NCBI RefSeq assembly: GCF_001244545.1
Contig: NZ_LN852694.1
Span: forward strand, 1-64,000
Source of the DNA: Candidatus Stoquefichus sp. SB1
Lineage (GTDB): Bacteria > Bacillota_I > Bacilli_A > Erysipelotrichales > Coprobacillaceae
Direction: 5' to 3'
DNA length: 64,000 bases
In this document: positions 54,423-63,271 of the stretch, piece after piece
Layout: every line of letters begins with the position of its first letter
Position numbering within the stretch: position 1 is the first letter of the stretch
Program-made: the position numbers and the translations under genes
The notes under the pieces: model-generated
The model's database searches: none
Told to the model about the DNA's origin: nothing
Seen by the model: the letters and a program-made list of their open reading frames with translations, nothing else

Positions 54423-54570
54423 TAGCAAAATGTATCAGATATTCATAATTTTATACATAAAGATATAGCAAAAATAGGAAGTAGTTCTTAATAATATAAA
54501 AAAGCATTCCAGAAAAGAGAATAGAATTTCTATATTGTACAAGTTGTGAAATGAAAAGGAGGAAGATGCT

Positions 54571-57300
54571 ATGAATAACAAGAAGAAACAGACCGTCGCA
54601 GCAGCAATGGCAACAGCATTGGGAGTAAGCGTCATGATGTCCCCTGTGGCAGTATATGCCAAGGAAGAAGACTCAGCAATAATCATGCAGGAAAACAAGC
54701 AGCAAGACATTCTACAGGAGACAAATAAACAGCCAGAAACAGATATACCTGTTGCTGATTTAAGGTCAAATGAAGAGATTACTGATCCGGCTGAAGCAAT
54801 AAGAGCGATACAGGCAGTACTGGGCAACTATCCTGTGAGCAATGAAACAACAGCAGATGAAATAGACGACTTTCTAGAGAAAACATTTATAAATACAGAG
54901 AAATTAGCGGATTGCAGTTTAGGTTCCTTCGATAAAACAAAAGCTACAGTGGATACTGTAGGCAATATAACCCTAGAGATAGTTTTTGTGTTACGGTTCC
55001 AGCCTTCATCAATGTACTATTATTACATGAATATTACGATACCACGCCTACCAAAGGCAGGAGAAGTTGCTATCAATGACAAAAATTTTCCAGATGCTGA
55101 ATTCAGATCCTATATAAAAAAGACATTTGATAGTAATTCTAATGATGTGTTATCTGTAGTTGAATTGGATAATGCGAAAAGAGTGTATTTATATGGAAAT
55201 AAAAATATAAAAAATATAGCAGGAATACAGTATCTTAGAAATTTAGTGTTTTTAAATTGCGGTAATACTGATATAGAAACTTTTGATGTCAGCAAAAACA
55301 AGAAATTGGAAACTTTATATTGCACTGATAATTTAAAGCTTACATCTATGAATATCGATGGGGCTGAATCTTTAGTGGAATTACAATGTTATTCTACCGG
55401 AATCATTGAATTAAATGTAAAAAATAACACAAACCTTGATTGGCTTGCCTGCTATATGACTAAGCTTAACAGCTTAGATGTTAGCAACAATTCAAAACTC
55501 AGAATACTGGATTGCTTTTCTAATCCGCAGTTGACTACCTTAAAGACAAATAAGAGTGGCTTGTTAGAAAAATTGAATATTACTGAAACTGGAATCAATG
55601 AATTAGATGTCAGTGATCATAGTAAACTAACAGATTTAAAAGCAATGAGATGCCCTAACTTAGCTTCCCTAAACATTAGCAATGCATCTTTGTTAAAAGA
55701 ATTATGGACGAAGTATTCGCCTGTACTTGCAGATATACAAACTGGAAATAATACAGCTTTAGAAAATATCGTCGTATCTGGTAATACTAGTTTAAGTGAT
55801 ATAGATGTCAGCGGCATGTCAAACTTAAAAAGTTTTACTGGTGATGATACTGCGTTAAGAGGATTGGATTTGATAAATAATAAAAATTTGAATAGTTTAA
55901 GTATTGGCGATTGTCCTCTAGCTTATTTAAACTTGCCACAAGAAGTAGATATAAATTACCTATATTATGGCAATAACAAGCAGGTTGCTTTTGATATATC
56001 AGGTAGTTCTTTCAAAATCACGGATATATTTCCAAATATAAATGTCGCTAATTTGAATCTTTTGAGTGGTGCTACACAAAACGGCGAGGAATTTAGTGGA
56101 TATAAAAATGGTGAGCCAATACGTTATACATACTACTGTGGGATGTATAACGGAAGGAAGATCCAACTTTCCGTTTCATTGATTCCCAATATTCAAAAAT
56201 TGGATAATGGTATCACAATAAAGAATGATCTAAATAAACCGTATGATGGAATACCTGTGGAATTGGATAAAAGTGATATTGTCGTAAAAGGCGATAACCA
56301 AGCGTATAAGATTCGCTGGGAAATGCTTGACGGCTCATACTGGAAGGATGTAAACGGGCCACCTTGTGATGTTGGGAACTATAGAGTAAGGATAACTGTA
56401 GAAGAGGATGAATACTTCTATGGTGCTTCAAATACAGTAGAATTTGCTATTACAAAAGCAACAAATAGTTGGAAGAATGTGCTTGTGATTGCAGATTGGA
56501 CATATAACGAAAAATCTCATCTTCCAACAGCGACTGCGCAATTTGGCAATCCAATATTTACTTACAGTGATTCCAAGACAGGAACATTTACATCAAATGT
56601 ACCAGCAGATGCAGGCACATGGTACGTCAAGGCAACAGTCACAGGTACAGATAATTATACAGGCTTGGAAGAAATTGTGATGTTCCAGATTCAAAAAGCA
56701 GATAATGAGTGGATAAACCAACCAGAGCTAATCGGTTGGACATATGGAGAGAAAGCAAATATGCCAACTGCTACATCGAAATATGGCAATGTAACTTACT
56801 CATATAGTGATACAATGGCGGGTATCTATAGCGATAAAGTTCCTCAGAACGCAGGAACATGGTATATAAAAGCAAGCGTAGAAGGAACAGGGAATTATAC
56901 TGGATTAGAATATATAACGACTTTTATGGTAGCACCAAAACATATAAATGATGATATTATTCCTGATATCCAATCAGACGAAGATGTTGCGCATCTAATT
57001 CTCAAAGATGGAGATAGAGAATTGGTAAAAGGAATAGATTATCGTATAGACAAGCAACAAAAAGGTAATGAAGTCACAATAACGATTACATTCCAGAGCA
57101 ATTATACTGGCATTGTCACAAGAAGTTACATTATCGATACAGAGAAATCAGAAGAGATAATAAAAGATACAAACAGCGTATCAACTGGTGATCATAACCA
57201 AACAGGATTCTTTGCAGCAATCAGTATATTCTCCGTAGGCTATTTTGTGTACCTTACAGGAAAGAGAAGAAAAAAGAATGAGGAGATGAAGGGAAGATAG
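54571..57300 (+). CDS. Leucine-rich-repeat surface protein, copy 1
   Basis: 909 residues. A signal peptide (residues 1-30, cleavage after VYA) is followed by a variable linker and a helical cap. About 13 leucine-rich repeats of the N-x-x-L-x-x-L-[DN]-[VI]-S type lie at about residues 200-480. Two roughly 80-residue Ig-like/MBG-type repeats (KADNEWINQPELIGWTYGEK to VEGTGNYTGLEYITTFMV) lie at about 625-790. The C-terminus has STGD (871-874), a hydrophobic segment and KRRKK, a variant cell-wall sorting signal. It is probably displayed on the cell wall. AAAGGAGGAAG precedes the ATG. Confidence 0.88.
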   Translation: MNNKKKQTVAAAMATALGVSVMMSPVAVYAKEEDSAIIMQENKQQDILQETNKQPETDIPVADLRSNEEITDPAEAIRAIQAVLGNYPVSNETTADEIDDFLEKTFINTEKLADCSLGSFDKTKATVDTVGNITLEIVFVLRFQPSSMYYYYMNITIPRLPKAGEVAINDKNFPDAEFRSYIKKTFDSNSNDVLSVVELDNAKRVYLYGNKNIKNIAGIQYLRNLVFLNCGNTDIETFDVSKNKKLETLYCTDNLKLTSMNIDGAESLVELQCYSTGIIELNVKNNTNLDWLACYMTKLNSLDVSNNSKLRILDCFSNPQLTTLKTNKSGLLEKLNITETGINELDVSDHSKLTDLKAMRCPNLASLNISNASLLKELWTKYSPVLADIQTGNNTALENIVVSGNTSLSDIDVSGMSNLKSFTGDDTALRGLDLINNKNLNSLSIGDCPLAYLNLPQEVDINYLYYGNNKQVAFDISGSSFKITDIFPNINVANLNLLSGATQNGEEFSGYKNGEPIRYTYYCGMYNGRKIQLSVSLIPNIQKLDNGITIKNDLNKPYDGIPVELDKSDIVVKGDNQAYKIRWEMLDGSYWKDVNGPPCDVGNYRVRITVEEDEYFYGASNTVEFAITKATNSWKNVLVIADWTYNEKSHLPTATAQFGNPIFTYSDSKTGTFTSNVPADAGTWYVKATVTGTDNYTGLEEIVMFQIQKADNEWINQPELIGWTYGEKANMPTATSKYGNVTYSYSDTMAGIYSDKVPQNAGTWYIKASVEGTGNYTGLEYITTFMVAPKHINDDIIPDIQSDEDVAHLILKDGDRELVKGIDYRIDKQQKGNEVTITITFQSNYTGIVTRSYIIDTEKSEEIIKDTNSVSTGDHNQTGFFAAISIFSVGYFVYLTGKRRKKNEEMKGR

Positions 57301-57314
57301 TACTTGTGGAATAT

Positions 57315-57410
57315 ATGGAAATGATTATCTGCGGTAGTGATAGCATAGTGCGCAGTCTAATGTAGTAATCATTTCATGATTACTACAATTTCATACCTAA
57401 GGAGAAATCG
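57315..57410 (+). pseudogene. Broken duplicate of the receiver-like gene
   Basis: ATG at 57315 reads MEMIICGSDSIVRSLM and stops at TAG (57363-57365). This matches the first 16 residues of the gene at 54069, and the upstream GTGGAATATATGG also matches. The rest is deleted. It shows that receiver-like gene plus LRR gene duplicated as one unit and that the second receiver copy decayed. Confidence 0.75.
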
Positions 57411-57516
57411 AAAAGTAAAAAGAGGGGTTGCTCTTAACGTTATAAAAAAGCATTCCAGCAAAGAGAATTGAATTTCTATATTGAATTAGTTTTGAAAGGA
57501 AAAGGAGGAAGCTGTT

Positions 57517-60500
57517 ATGAATAATAAGAAGAAACAGAGCGTCGCAGCAGCAATGGCAACAGCATTGGGAGTAAGCGTCATGATGTCCCCTGTGGCAGTA
57601 TATGCCCAGGAAGAAGACTCAGCAATAATCATGCAGGAAAACAAGCAGCAGGACATTCAAAAGGATACAAAATCACAGAATGAAACTACCATATCAAAGC
57701 AGAACGTTCCAGTGAATGAGAACCTACAGAATACGAATACCAACAATTTACAATCAGTAACAGATATAGCTGTCGTTGATTTAAGGTCAAATGAAGTTTT
57801 TACTGATGATGGAGAAGCACAACAAGCGATACAGGAAGCACTGGATAGCTATCCAATAAGCAATAAAACAACAGAGAGAGAATTACATGATTTTTTAAGA
57901 GCAGAATTTATAGGCACTGCAAAACTTAGCAGTATAAAAATGAGTTTGGTTTCTAAAACAGATGCAACACAGGATTCCACAGGAGACATAAATATAAGGA
58001 TTGGAGTGATGTTAGAAAATGCTAAAGAGTTCTATTTTGATTATACCTTAACGATACCACGCATACCAAAAGCAGGAGAGGTTGCTATTGATAAAGCAAA
58101 TTTTCCAGACGATATTTTCAGAAAATATGTGAAGGAAACATTTGATACATTAAAAGATAATGTTTTATCAATAAAGGAACTAGATAATATCTATACTGTA
58201 AATGTATTGAGTAAAAGTGATATTGAAAGTCTAAAAGGAATTGAATATTTTCCTAATTTACGTTTTTTATACTGTAATAACACGAAAATAACGGTACTGG
58301 ATGTAAGTAAAAATTTGGCTTTACAAAAATTGGATTGTAGTAATACCTTACTCACTTCTTTGGATGTAAGTAAAAATAAAAAATTAACACAATTATCATG
58401 TAATTGGAACACAGAAATGGAATCTCTTACGGTACAAGGTGCAGATGCTTTACAATCTTTGATTTGTACGGATTCAGGATTGAAAAGTTTAGATGTCAGC
58501 CATAATGAACTTCTAAAAGATTTAAATTGTTATAATAATAAACAAATGTCAATCCTCCTTGTGAATGGTGCACAGCGATTAGAAAAATTAAGTTGTTTTA
58601 ACGATGCTATTCAGACGTTAGATGTAAGCAATCTTAAAAATCTTGAAGAGTTAAATTGTTATGAAAATACTGATTTGAACACATTGAATGTAGATGGTGC
58701 AGATGCATTAGAAGTATTACGTTGTAATGATACAAATATCAATAAATTAAACGTTTCGAATAATAAAAAATTAACACATTTGTATACAAGTTCAACCAAT
58801 CTTACAGATTTAGATGTTAGTAAAAACACAGCGTTAAAATTCTTATTTGCTTCGAATACGAAGATATCAAAACTAGATATTCATTTAAATAAAGTTTTAA
58901 AACAACTTGTATGTGGGGATAATAAAAATCTAACATCACTTATCATTACAGGTGCAGACGCTTTGGAAAAGTTATCATGTGATAATACAAGTATCTGTTC
59001 ATTAGATGTTAGTCAAAATAAAAATCTGAATTTATTGGAATGTCAAAATACGCAATTAGTTTGGTTGAATATCGGGGATAACATCAATTTAAAGACAATT
59101 TCAAAAAATACCACAAAGATGAATATATCTGTGACAGGTAATACCTTCAATATCAAAGATTTATTCCCTGATCTAGATTTGCAAAAAGTATCAATAACTT
59201 CAAATGGTGACCTAAACACAACAACAGGAATCGTAACGATTATGAAACCTGATCAAGATGTAACTTATATGTATCAAATGGGTACCTCAGGAAATGGAAC
59301 AGAGTTTTTAACTGTTGCGCTAGCCCTGGATATTCAAAAAGAGAAGAGTGTTATTTCTATCGAAAATGATATTAGTAAAATTTATGATGGTAAGCAAGTA
59401 GATGATCCTATGATAAGTAAGCATGGTAGTCAAAAGGAAGTGACTTTTACGTATGAGCAATGGAATGATAGTAAATGGATAGACTTTAGTGATATACCAA
59501 TTCATGTTGGTGTATATAGAGTACAGGCACATGTCGCAAGTGATGATTTTTGGCTTATGGCAGATTCTGAAAAAGTGGAATTCACCATTACAGGGGCAGT
59601 AAATAATTGGATTGCAAAACCAACAATTGAAAAATGGACATATGGTCAATCAACAAACGATCCGACCGCAAGCTCCCTTTTTGGTAATGTGAGCTATAGC
59701 TATAGCAACTCACGCACGGGTATATACACTAGCAATGTACCAACAGATGCAGGCACATGGTATGTCAAGGCAACAGTTGCAGGTACAGATAATTATACAG
59801 GCTTGGAAGAAATTGTAATGTTCCAGATTCAAAAAGCAGATAATGAGTGGACAAGCCAACCAGAGTTAATAGGCTGGATATATGGAGAGAAAGCAAATAT
59901 GCCAACTGCTACATCGAAATATGGCAATGTGACTTACATATACAGTGATACAAAGACAGGCATCTATACTGATAAAATTCCTCAGAATGCAGGCACATGG
60001 TATGTCAAGGCAACAGTTGCAGATACAGATAATTATACAGGCTTGGAAGAAATTGTGATGTTCCAGATTCAAAAAGCAGATAATGGGTGGACAAGCCAAC
60101 CAGCGCTAATAGGCTGGACATATGGAGAGAAAGCAAATATGCCAACTGCTACATCGAAATATGGCAATGTGACTTACATATACAGTGATACAAAGACAGG
60201 CATCTATACTGATAAAATTCCTCAGAATGCAGGCACATGGTATGTCAAGGCAACAGTTGCAGATACAGATAATTATACAGGCTTGGAAGAAATTGTGATG
60301 TTCCAGATTCAAAAAGCAGATAATGGGTGGATAAATCAACCAGCGCTAATAGGCTGGACATATGGAGAGAAAGCAAATATGCCAACTGCTACATCGAAAT
60401 ATGGCAATGTGACTTACACATACAGTGATTCCAAGATAGGAAAATTTACATCTAATGTACCAGTAAATGCAGGTACATGGTATATAAAAGGAAGCGTAGA

Positions 60501-60918
60501 AGGAACAGGGGATTATACTGAATTAGAATATATAACGACTTTTATGATAGCACCAAAACATATAGATGGTGATATCGTTCCTGATATCCAATCAGATGAG
60601 GATGTAGCGCATCTAATTCTCAAAGATGGAGATAGAGAATTGATAAAAGGAAAAGATTATCGCATAGACAAGCAACAAAAAGATAATGAGGTCACGATCA
60701 CGATTACATTCCAGGGCAATTATACTGGCATCTTCACAAGAAGTTACATGACCGATACAGAGAAATCAGAAGAGATAATAAAAGATACAAGCAGCGTATC
60801 AACTAGTGATCATAACCAAACAGGATTCTTTGCAACGATTAGTATGTTCTCCGCAGGATGTTTTGTGTACCTTACAGGAAAGAGAAGAAAAAAGAATGAG
60901 GAGATGACGCGAAGATAG
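57517..60918 (+). CDS. Leucine-rich-repeat surface protein, copy 2
   Basis: 1133 residues, same architecture as copy 1. The signal peptide is nearly identical, followed by a longer Asn/Gln-rich linker (about 45-90). About 14 leucine-rich repeats (LDVSKNKKLTQLSCNWN type) lie at 230-530. Four Ig-like/MBG-type repeats lie at about 690-1010, the middle two almost identical at DNA level. A C-terminal hydrophobic segment and KRRKK tail follow. The sorting-like motif reads STSD (1095-1098) instead of STGD. The 5' leader shares TAAAAAAGCATTCCAG with copy 1. Confidence 0.88.
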   Translation: MNNKKKQSVAAAMATALGVSVMMSPVAVYAQEEDSAIIMQENKQQDIQKDTKSQNETTISKQNVPVNENLQNTNTNNLQSVTDIAVVDLRSNEVFTDDGEAQQAIQEALDSYPISNKTTERELHDFLRAEFIGTAKLSSIKMSLVSKTDATQDSTGDINIRIGVMLENAKEFYFDYTLTIPRIPKAGEVAIDKANFPDDIFRKYVKETFDTLKDNVLSIKELDNIYTVNVLSKSDIESLKGIEYFPNLRFLYCNNTKITVLDVSKNLALQKLDCSNTLLTSLDVSKNKKLTQLSCNWNTEMESLTVQGADALQSLICTDSGLKSLDVSHNELLKDLNCYNNKQMSILLVNGAQRLEKLSCFNDAIQTLDVSNLKNLEELNCYENTDLNTLNVDGADALEVLRCNDTNINKLNVSNNKKLTHLYTSSTNLTDLDVSKNTALKFLFASNTKISKLDIHLNKVLKQLVCGDNKNLTSLIITGADALEKLSCDNTSICSLDVSQNKNLNLLECQNTQLVWLNIGDNINLKTISKNTTKMNISVTGNTFNIKDLFPDLDLQKVSITSNGDLNTTTGIVTIMKPDQDVTYMYQMGTSGNGTEFLTVALALDIQKEKSVISIENDISKIYDGKQVDDPMISKHGSQKEVTFTYEQWNDSKWIDFSDIPIHVGVYRVQAHVASDDFWLMADSEKVEFTITGAVNNWIAKPTIEKWTYGQSTNDPTASSLFGNVSYSYSNSRTGIYTSNVPTDAGTWYVKATVAGTDNYTGLEEIVMFQIQKADNEWTSQPELIGWIYGEKANMPTATSKYGNVTYIYSDTKTGIYTDKIPQNAGTWYVKATVADTDNYTGLEEIVMFQIQKADNGWTSQPALIGWTYGEKANMPTATSKYGNVTYIYSDTKTGIYTDKIPQNAGTWYVKATVADTDNYTGLEEIVMFQIQKADNGWINQPALIGWTYGEKANMPTATSKYGNVTYTYSDSKIGKFTSNVPVNAGTWYIKGSVEGTGDYTELEYITTFMIAPKHIDGDIVPDIQSDEDVAHLILKDGDRELIKGKDYRIDKQQKDNEVTITITFQGNYTGIFTRSYMTDTEKSEEIIKDTSSVSTSDHNQTGFFATISMFSAGCFVYLTGKRRKKNEEMTRR
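59836..60555 (+). repeat. Tandem 240-bp coding repeats
   Basis: Three units begin GCAGATAATG at 59836, 60076 and 60316. The first two differ at only a handful of bases; the third matches for about half and then diverges. Each encodes one 80-residue extracellular module. The frame is preserved, so unit gain or loss would change protein length without breaking it. Single copies of the same module occur at 56696 in copy 1 and at about 59596. Confidence 0.9.
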
Positions 60919-61021
60919 TACATCAATAGGACTACTTACTACATTCATTATTCTATTAGTCGAATGTATTGCTTTGATTATCGGAAATAATCAGAAGAAA
61001 AACCAAAATGAGAACGATTAT
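60908..61021 (+). other. Short open frame with a membrane segment
   Basis: In another frame from the LRR stop, REDSTSIGLLTTFIILLVEC, IALIIGNNQKKNQNENDY and a stop form a hydrophobic segment with a charged tail, like the C-terminal anchor of a surface protein. There is no start codon of its own. It may be a remnant of a neighbouring anchored protein or an alternative C-terminus reachable by frameshift. Confidence 0.35.
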
Positions 61022-61172
61022 TGAGTGCAACATGTATAGTTAAGTAAACATTTTGTATACACTTCAATACAGTTATATATAATTTGTTATGAAATATTGC
61101 AGGAAAATTGCCGTGTTCATTAAGGTTAAAATTATTACATAAGAAGAAATAGAACATAGTTTATAATAAAAT

Positions 61173-61216
61173 AGAACCCTTATAAACGCCTCGGGTTTAT
61201 AAGTGGTTCTTTTCTT
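61173..61216 (+). terminator. Terminator of the LRR locus
   Basis: AGAACC (61173-61178) and TTATAAAC (61180-61187) pair with GTTTATAA and GGTTCT (to 61210), followed by TTTCTTTC. A long stable hairpin about 250 bp after the second LRR gene. Confidence 0.75.
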
Positions 61217-61418
61217 TCTCATTTAGCAGTTGGTTTATTCAAATATAAAGTTCAATAACTTTAGTACTTTCCTCTGTTCAATAAAAAAAGCAGCTGACTA
61301 TTCCTCCGGGCAATTAGAGCAATCATTGACAGAATGCGGTTCATTATGAAATAATGGATTTATTATAGAGTACTATATTGGTATATGAAAAAGTTACATT
61401 AGAAAGGGGTAGCAAAAT

Positions 61419-61529
61419 ATGTATAAGTTATTAACCCTAAGTAACGCCTTAGAACGCTTATTCCCAACTATACGGCGAGGTATATCTGCACACCGTATTT
61501 TAAACGCTGAACATCGCTTATGTAAGTGA
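61419..61529 (+). CDS. 36-residue small open frame
   Basis: ATG at 61419 follows AAAGGGG by about 9 bp and encodes MYKLLTLSNALERLFPTIRR followed by GISAHRILNAEHRLCK and TGA. It is basic, GC-richer than its surroundings, and unrecognised. It ends inside the 120-bp repeat copy B. It could be the 5' fragment of a gene interrupted by that repeat. Confidence 0.4.
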   Translation: MYKLLTLSNALERLFPTIRRGISAHRILNAEHRLCK

Positions 61530-61642
61530 TGAATTGAGATAGCCTAGGTTGTTATCTTTTTTGAATTTATCTTATTCCTTTTGGTTAAAATAGTATTTTG
61601 TATATGGTTATGTTAAAATGAATATACATATAAATTAGAATT
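61523..61642 (+). repeat. 120-bp terminator/leader repeat, copy B
   Basis: Matches 47981-48100. The hairpin AGATAGC / GTTATCT (61537-61557) is followed by TTTTTT; the right end is AAATTAGAATT, the consensus cassette motif, then CGAGGAGG. It provides an end for upstream transcription and the leader of the membrane-protein gene. Confidence 0.85.
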
Positions 61643-61658
61643 CGAGGAGGAATATATA

Positions 61659-62054
61659 ATGTTTAAAGAAGCTCAAAAATACTTCTTGCTTGTTTGTGTA
61701 TTATTTGCAGTTACAACATTTTGCAGCAGTATTATCCAACTTGTAATACAGGAAAAAAGATATGACAGCAATACACATATTTTACTGCGAGGAGCTATTT
61801 GTACTCTAGGTGTAGGCTTTATCTGTCTTTTTAGAACTGTAAGATTACAAAATAAATTACTACAAGAATGTGTACATTATATAGTTTCGTTACTTCTTAT
61901 CCTATTATTTATTTTTTGTTTGAGTTTCTTTGTTGAAATTGGTGAGAAACCACCTTATCCTATTTTTGCTTTAAACTATACAACAGTATATGCTATTATC
62001 GCTGTAGGATTATATTTTAATGAAAAAAAGAAATGTAAAGATAAGAAACAGTGA
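61659..62054 (+). CDS. Four-helix membrane protein of unknown function
   Basis: 131 residues with four hydrophobic segments (about 7-30, 42-60, 70-92, 102-118) and a lysine-rich cytosolic tail (NEKKKCKDKKQ). The conserved-looking element NTHILLRGAICTLGVG is in the second helix. No family assigned. Leader and ribosome binding site come from the 120-bp repeat. Confidence 0.7.
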   Translation: MFKEAQKYFLLVCVLFAVTTFCSSIIQLVIQEKRYDSNTHILLRGAICTLGVGFICLFRTVRLQNKLLQECVHYIVSLLLILLFIFCLSFFVEIGEKPPYPIFALNYTTVYAIIAVGLYFNEKKKCKDKKQ

Positions 62055-62139
62055 AATCCTAGTTTCTCAAAGTAATAAAAGTAAGAATTTGTAAAAGGAA
62101 AAATTGTATGATCTTTTTGATGATATAGGAGGCAATAAA

Positions 62140-62589
62140 ATGAACATTACTCAACAAATAGATATGCTAATATATTCAGAAAATAAACAGGCATATAATG
62201 CCTTGAAAGAACTTTTAGCTTTAAGTGAAAAAAGCAATATTTTATATCCATATTTCAATCGATTTGTTGAAATGATGAATAATCAAGATAATTCATATAT
62301 TCGTACTAGAGGATTACGTTTAATTGCATATAATTCAAAATGGGATATAGATAATCAAGTGAATGAAATTATTCATGAATGGTTGAAGCATATTGAAGAT
62401 GAGAAGCCTATAACAGCTAGGCAGTGTATAAAAGATACAATTATCATAGCAAAAAATAAGCCAGAACTTATAGATGTCATTCTTCAAGCCTTAGAAGATT
62501 ATCATACAATTTATGATGAAAGTATGCAAAATTTAGTATATAAAGATAGGCAAAAGGCGATACATCACATTAGACAATATACTTGGTAA
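62140..62589 (+). CDS. HEAT-like helical protein
   Basis: 149 residues, all helical: IDMLIYSENKQAYNALKELL, then YPYFNRFVEMMNNQDNSYIR, TRGLRLIAYNSKWD and ITARQCIKDTIIIAKNKPEL. The pattern of paired helices with N-S-Y-I-R-T-R-G suggests HEAT/armadillo-type repeats used as a binding scaffold. Related small proteins are common in Firmicutes but have no known function. The ATG at 62140 follows AGGAGGC; an earlier ATG at 62107 is less well placed. Confidence 0.7.
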   Translation: MNITQQIDMLIYSENKQAYNALKELLALSEKSNILYPYFNRFVEMMNNQDNSYIRTRGLRLIAYNSKWDIDNQVNEIIHEWLKHIEDEKPITARQCIKDTIIIAKNKPELIDVILQALEDYHTIYDESMQNLVYKDRQKAIHHIRQYTW

Positions 62590-62634
62590 ATTCTGGTATA
62601 GCTAGATTGTAAATGAGAATTTGTGGAGATTATA

Positions 62635-63192
62635 ATGAGAGAGTTATTTGAGATATTTCCTTATTTGGAAAATGATAAAGTGATTATAAGAAAAATGGAA
62701 TTAAATGATGTTGAAGCATTATCAGAAATGAGTAATAATGATAATATATATAGGTTTATACCACCGTTTCTGTATAAAAAAAGTAACAAAGCATTAGAGA
62801 CAGCAATTAAAAATCTTGGGAAAAGAGATTTTGAAAAGAAAAAACTCATAATTGCAGGCATCTATTTAAAGGATAATCCTAATAGACTGGTGGGCTTGGC
62901 AGAAATGTTTGACTATAAAAAAAGAGAAAACAAAATAACAGTAGGATATAAAGTGAATGAAAGTTATTGGAATAAAAAAATAGCAACAAATACTTTAAAG
63001 TTAATGGTTGATTATTTAGTAAACGAAATTGGAATTACAACACTTAATGCTTTTGTTATGCCAAAAAATATATATTCAGCAAAAATATTATTAAATAATG
63101 GTTTTATCAAGGAGAATTATACTATACAAGAAAAGAATTGGGGCGGTCAGGAAATTGTATCTGTTGATGTATACACATACACAAAGATATAA
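62635..63192 (+). CDS. GNAT acetyltransferase
   Basis: 185 residues of the RimJ/RimL-like type: KVIIRKMELNDVEALSEMSN, VGYKVNESYWNKKIATNTLK and FVMPKNIYSAKILLNNGFIK. The substrate is unknown. The start at 62635 follows GTGGAG, which is the end of the cassette motif AAATGAGAATTTGTGGAG (62611-62628). Confidence 0.85.
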   Translation: MRELFEIFPYLENDKVIIRKMELNDVEALSEMSNNDNIYRFIPPFLYKKSNKALETAIKNLGKRDFEKKKLIIAGIYLKDNPNRLVGLAEMFDYKKRENKITVGYKVNESYWNKKIATNTLKLMVDYLVNEIGITTLNAFVMPKNIYSAKILLNNGFIKENYTIQEKNWGGQEIVSVDVYTYTKI

Positions 63193-63261
63193 ATAAATCC
63201 TAGTTTGTAGAAGTCATAAAGGGTAGTAAAAATTAAAATTTGTTGCTTTATCATGGGGAGG
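63193..63261 (+). repeat. Intergenic cassette element before the DUF1905/C39-like gene
   Basis: AAATCCTAGTTTGTAGAAGT, CATAAAGGGTAGTAAAAATT and AAAATTTG follow the GNAT stop, with a separate GGGGAGG site further on. It matches 33353-33429 and 41859-41905. Confidence 0.6.
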
Positions 63262-63271
63262 TTAAAATACA

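Noticed and set aside
59836-60555. Tandem repeats and minus-strand frames (about 59866-60340) as genes or a CRISPR
   Set aside because: The repeats are in-frame modules of the LRR surface protein. The mirrored minus-strand frames are by-products of the repeated coding sequence and lack ribosome binding sites.
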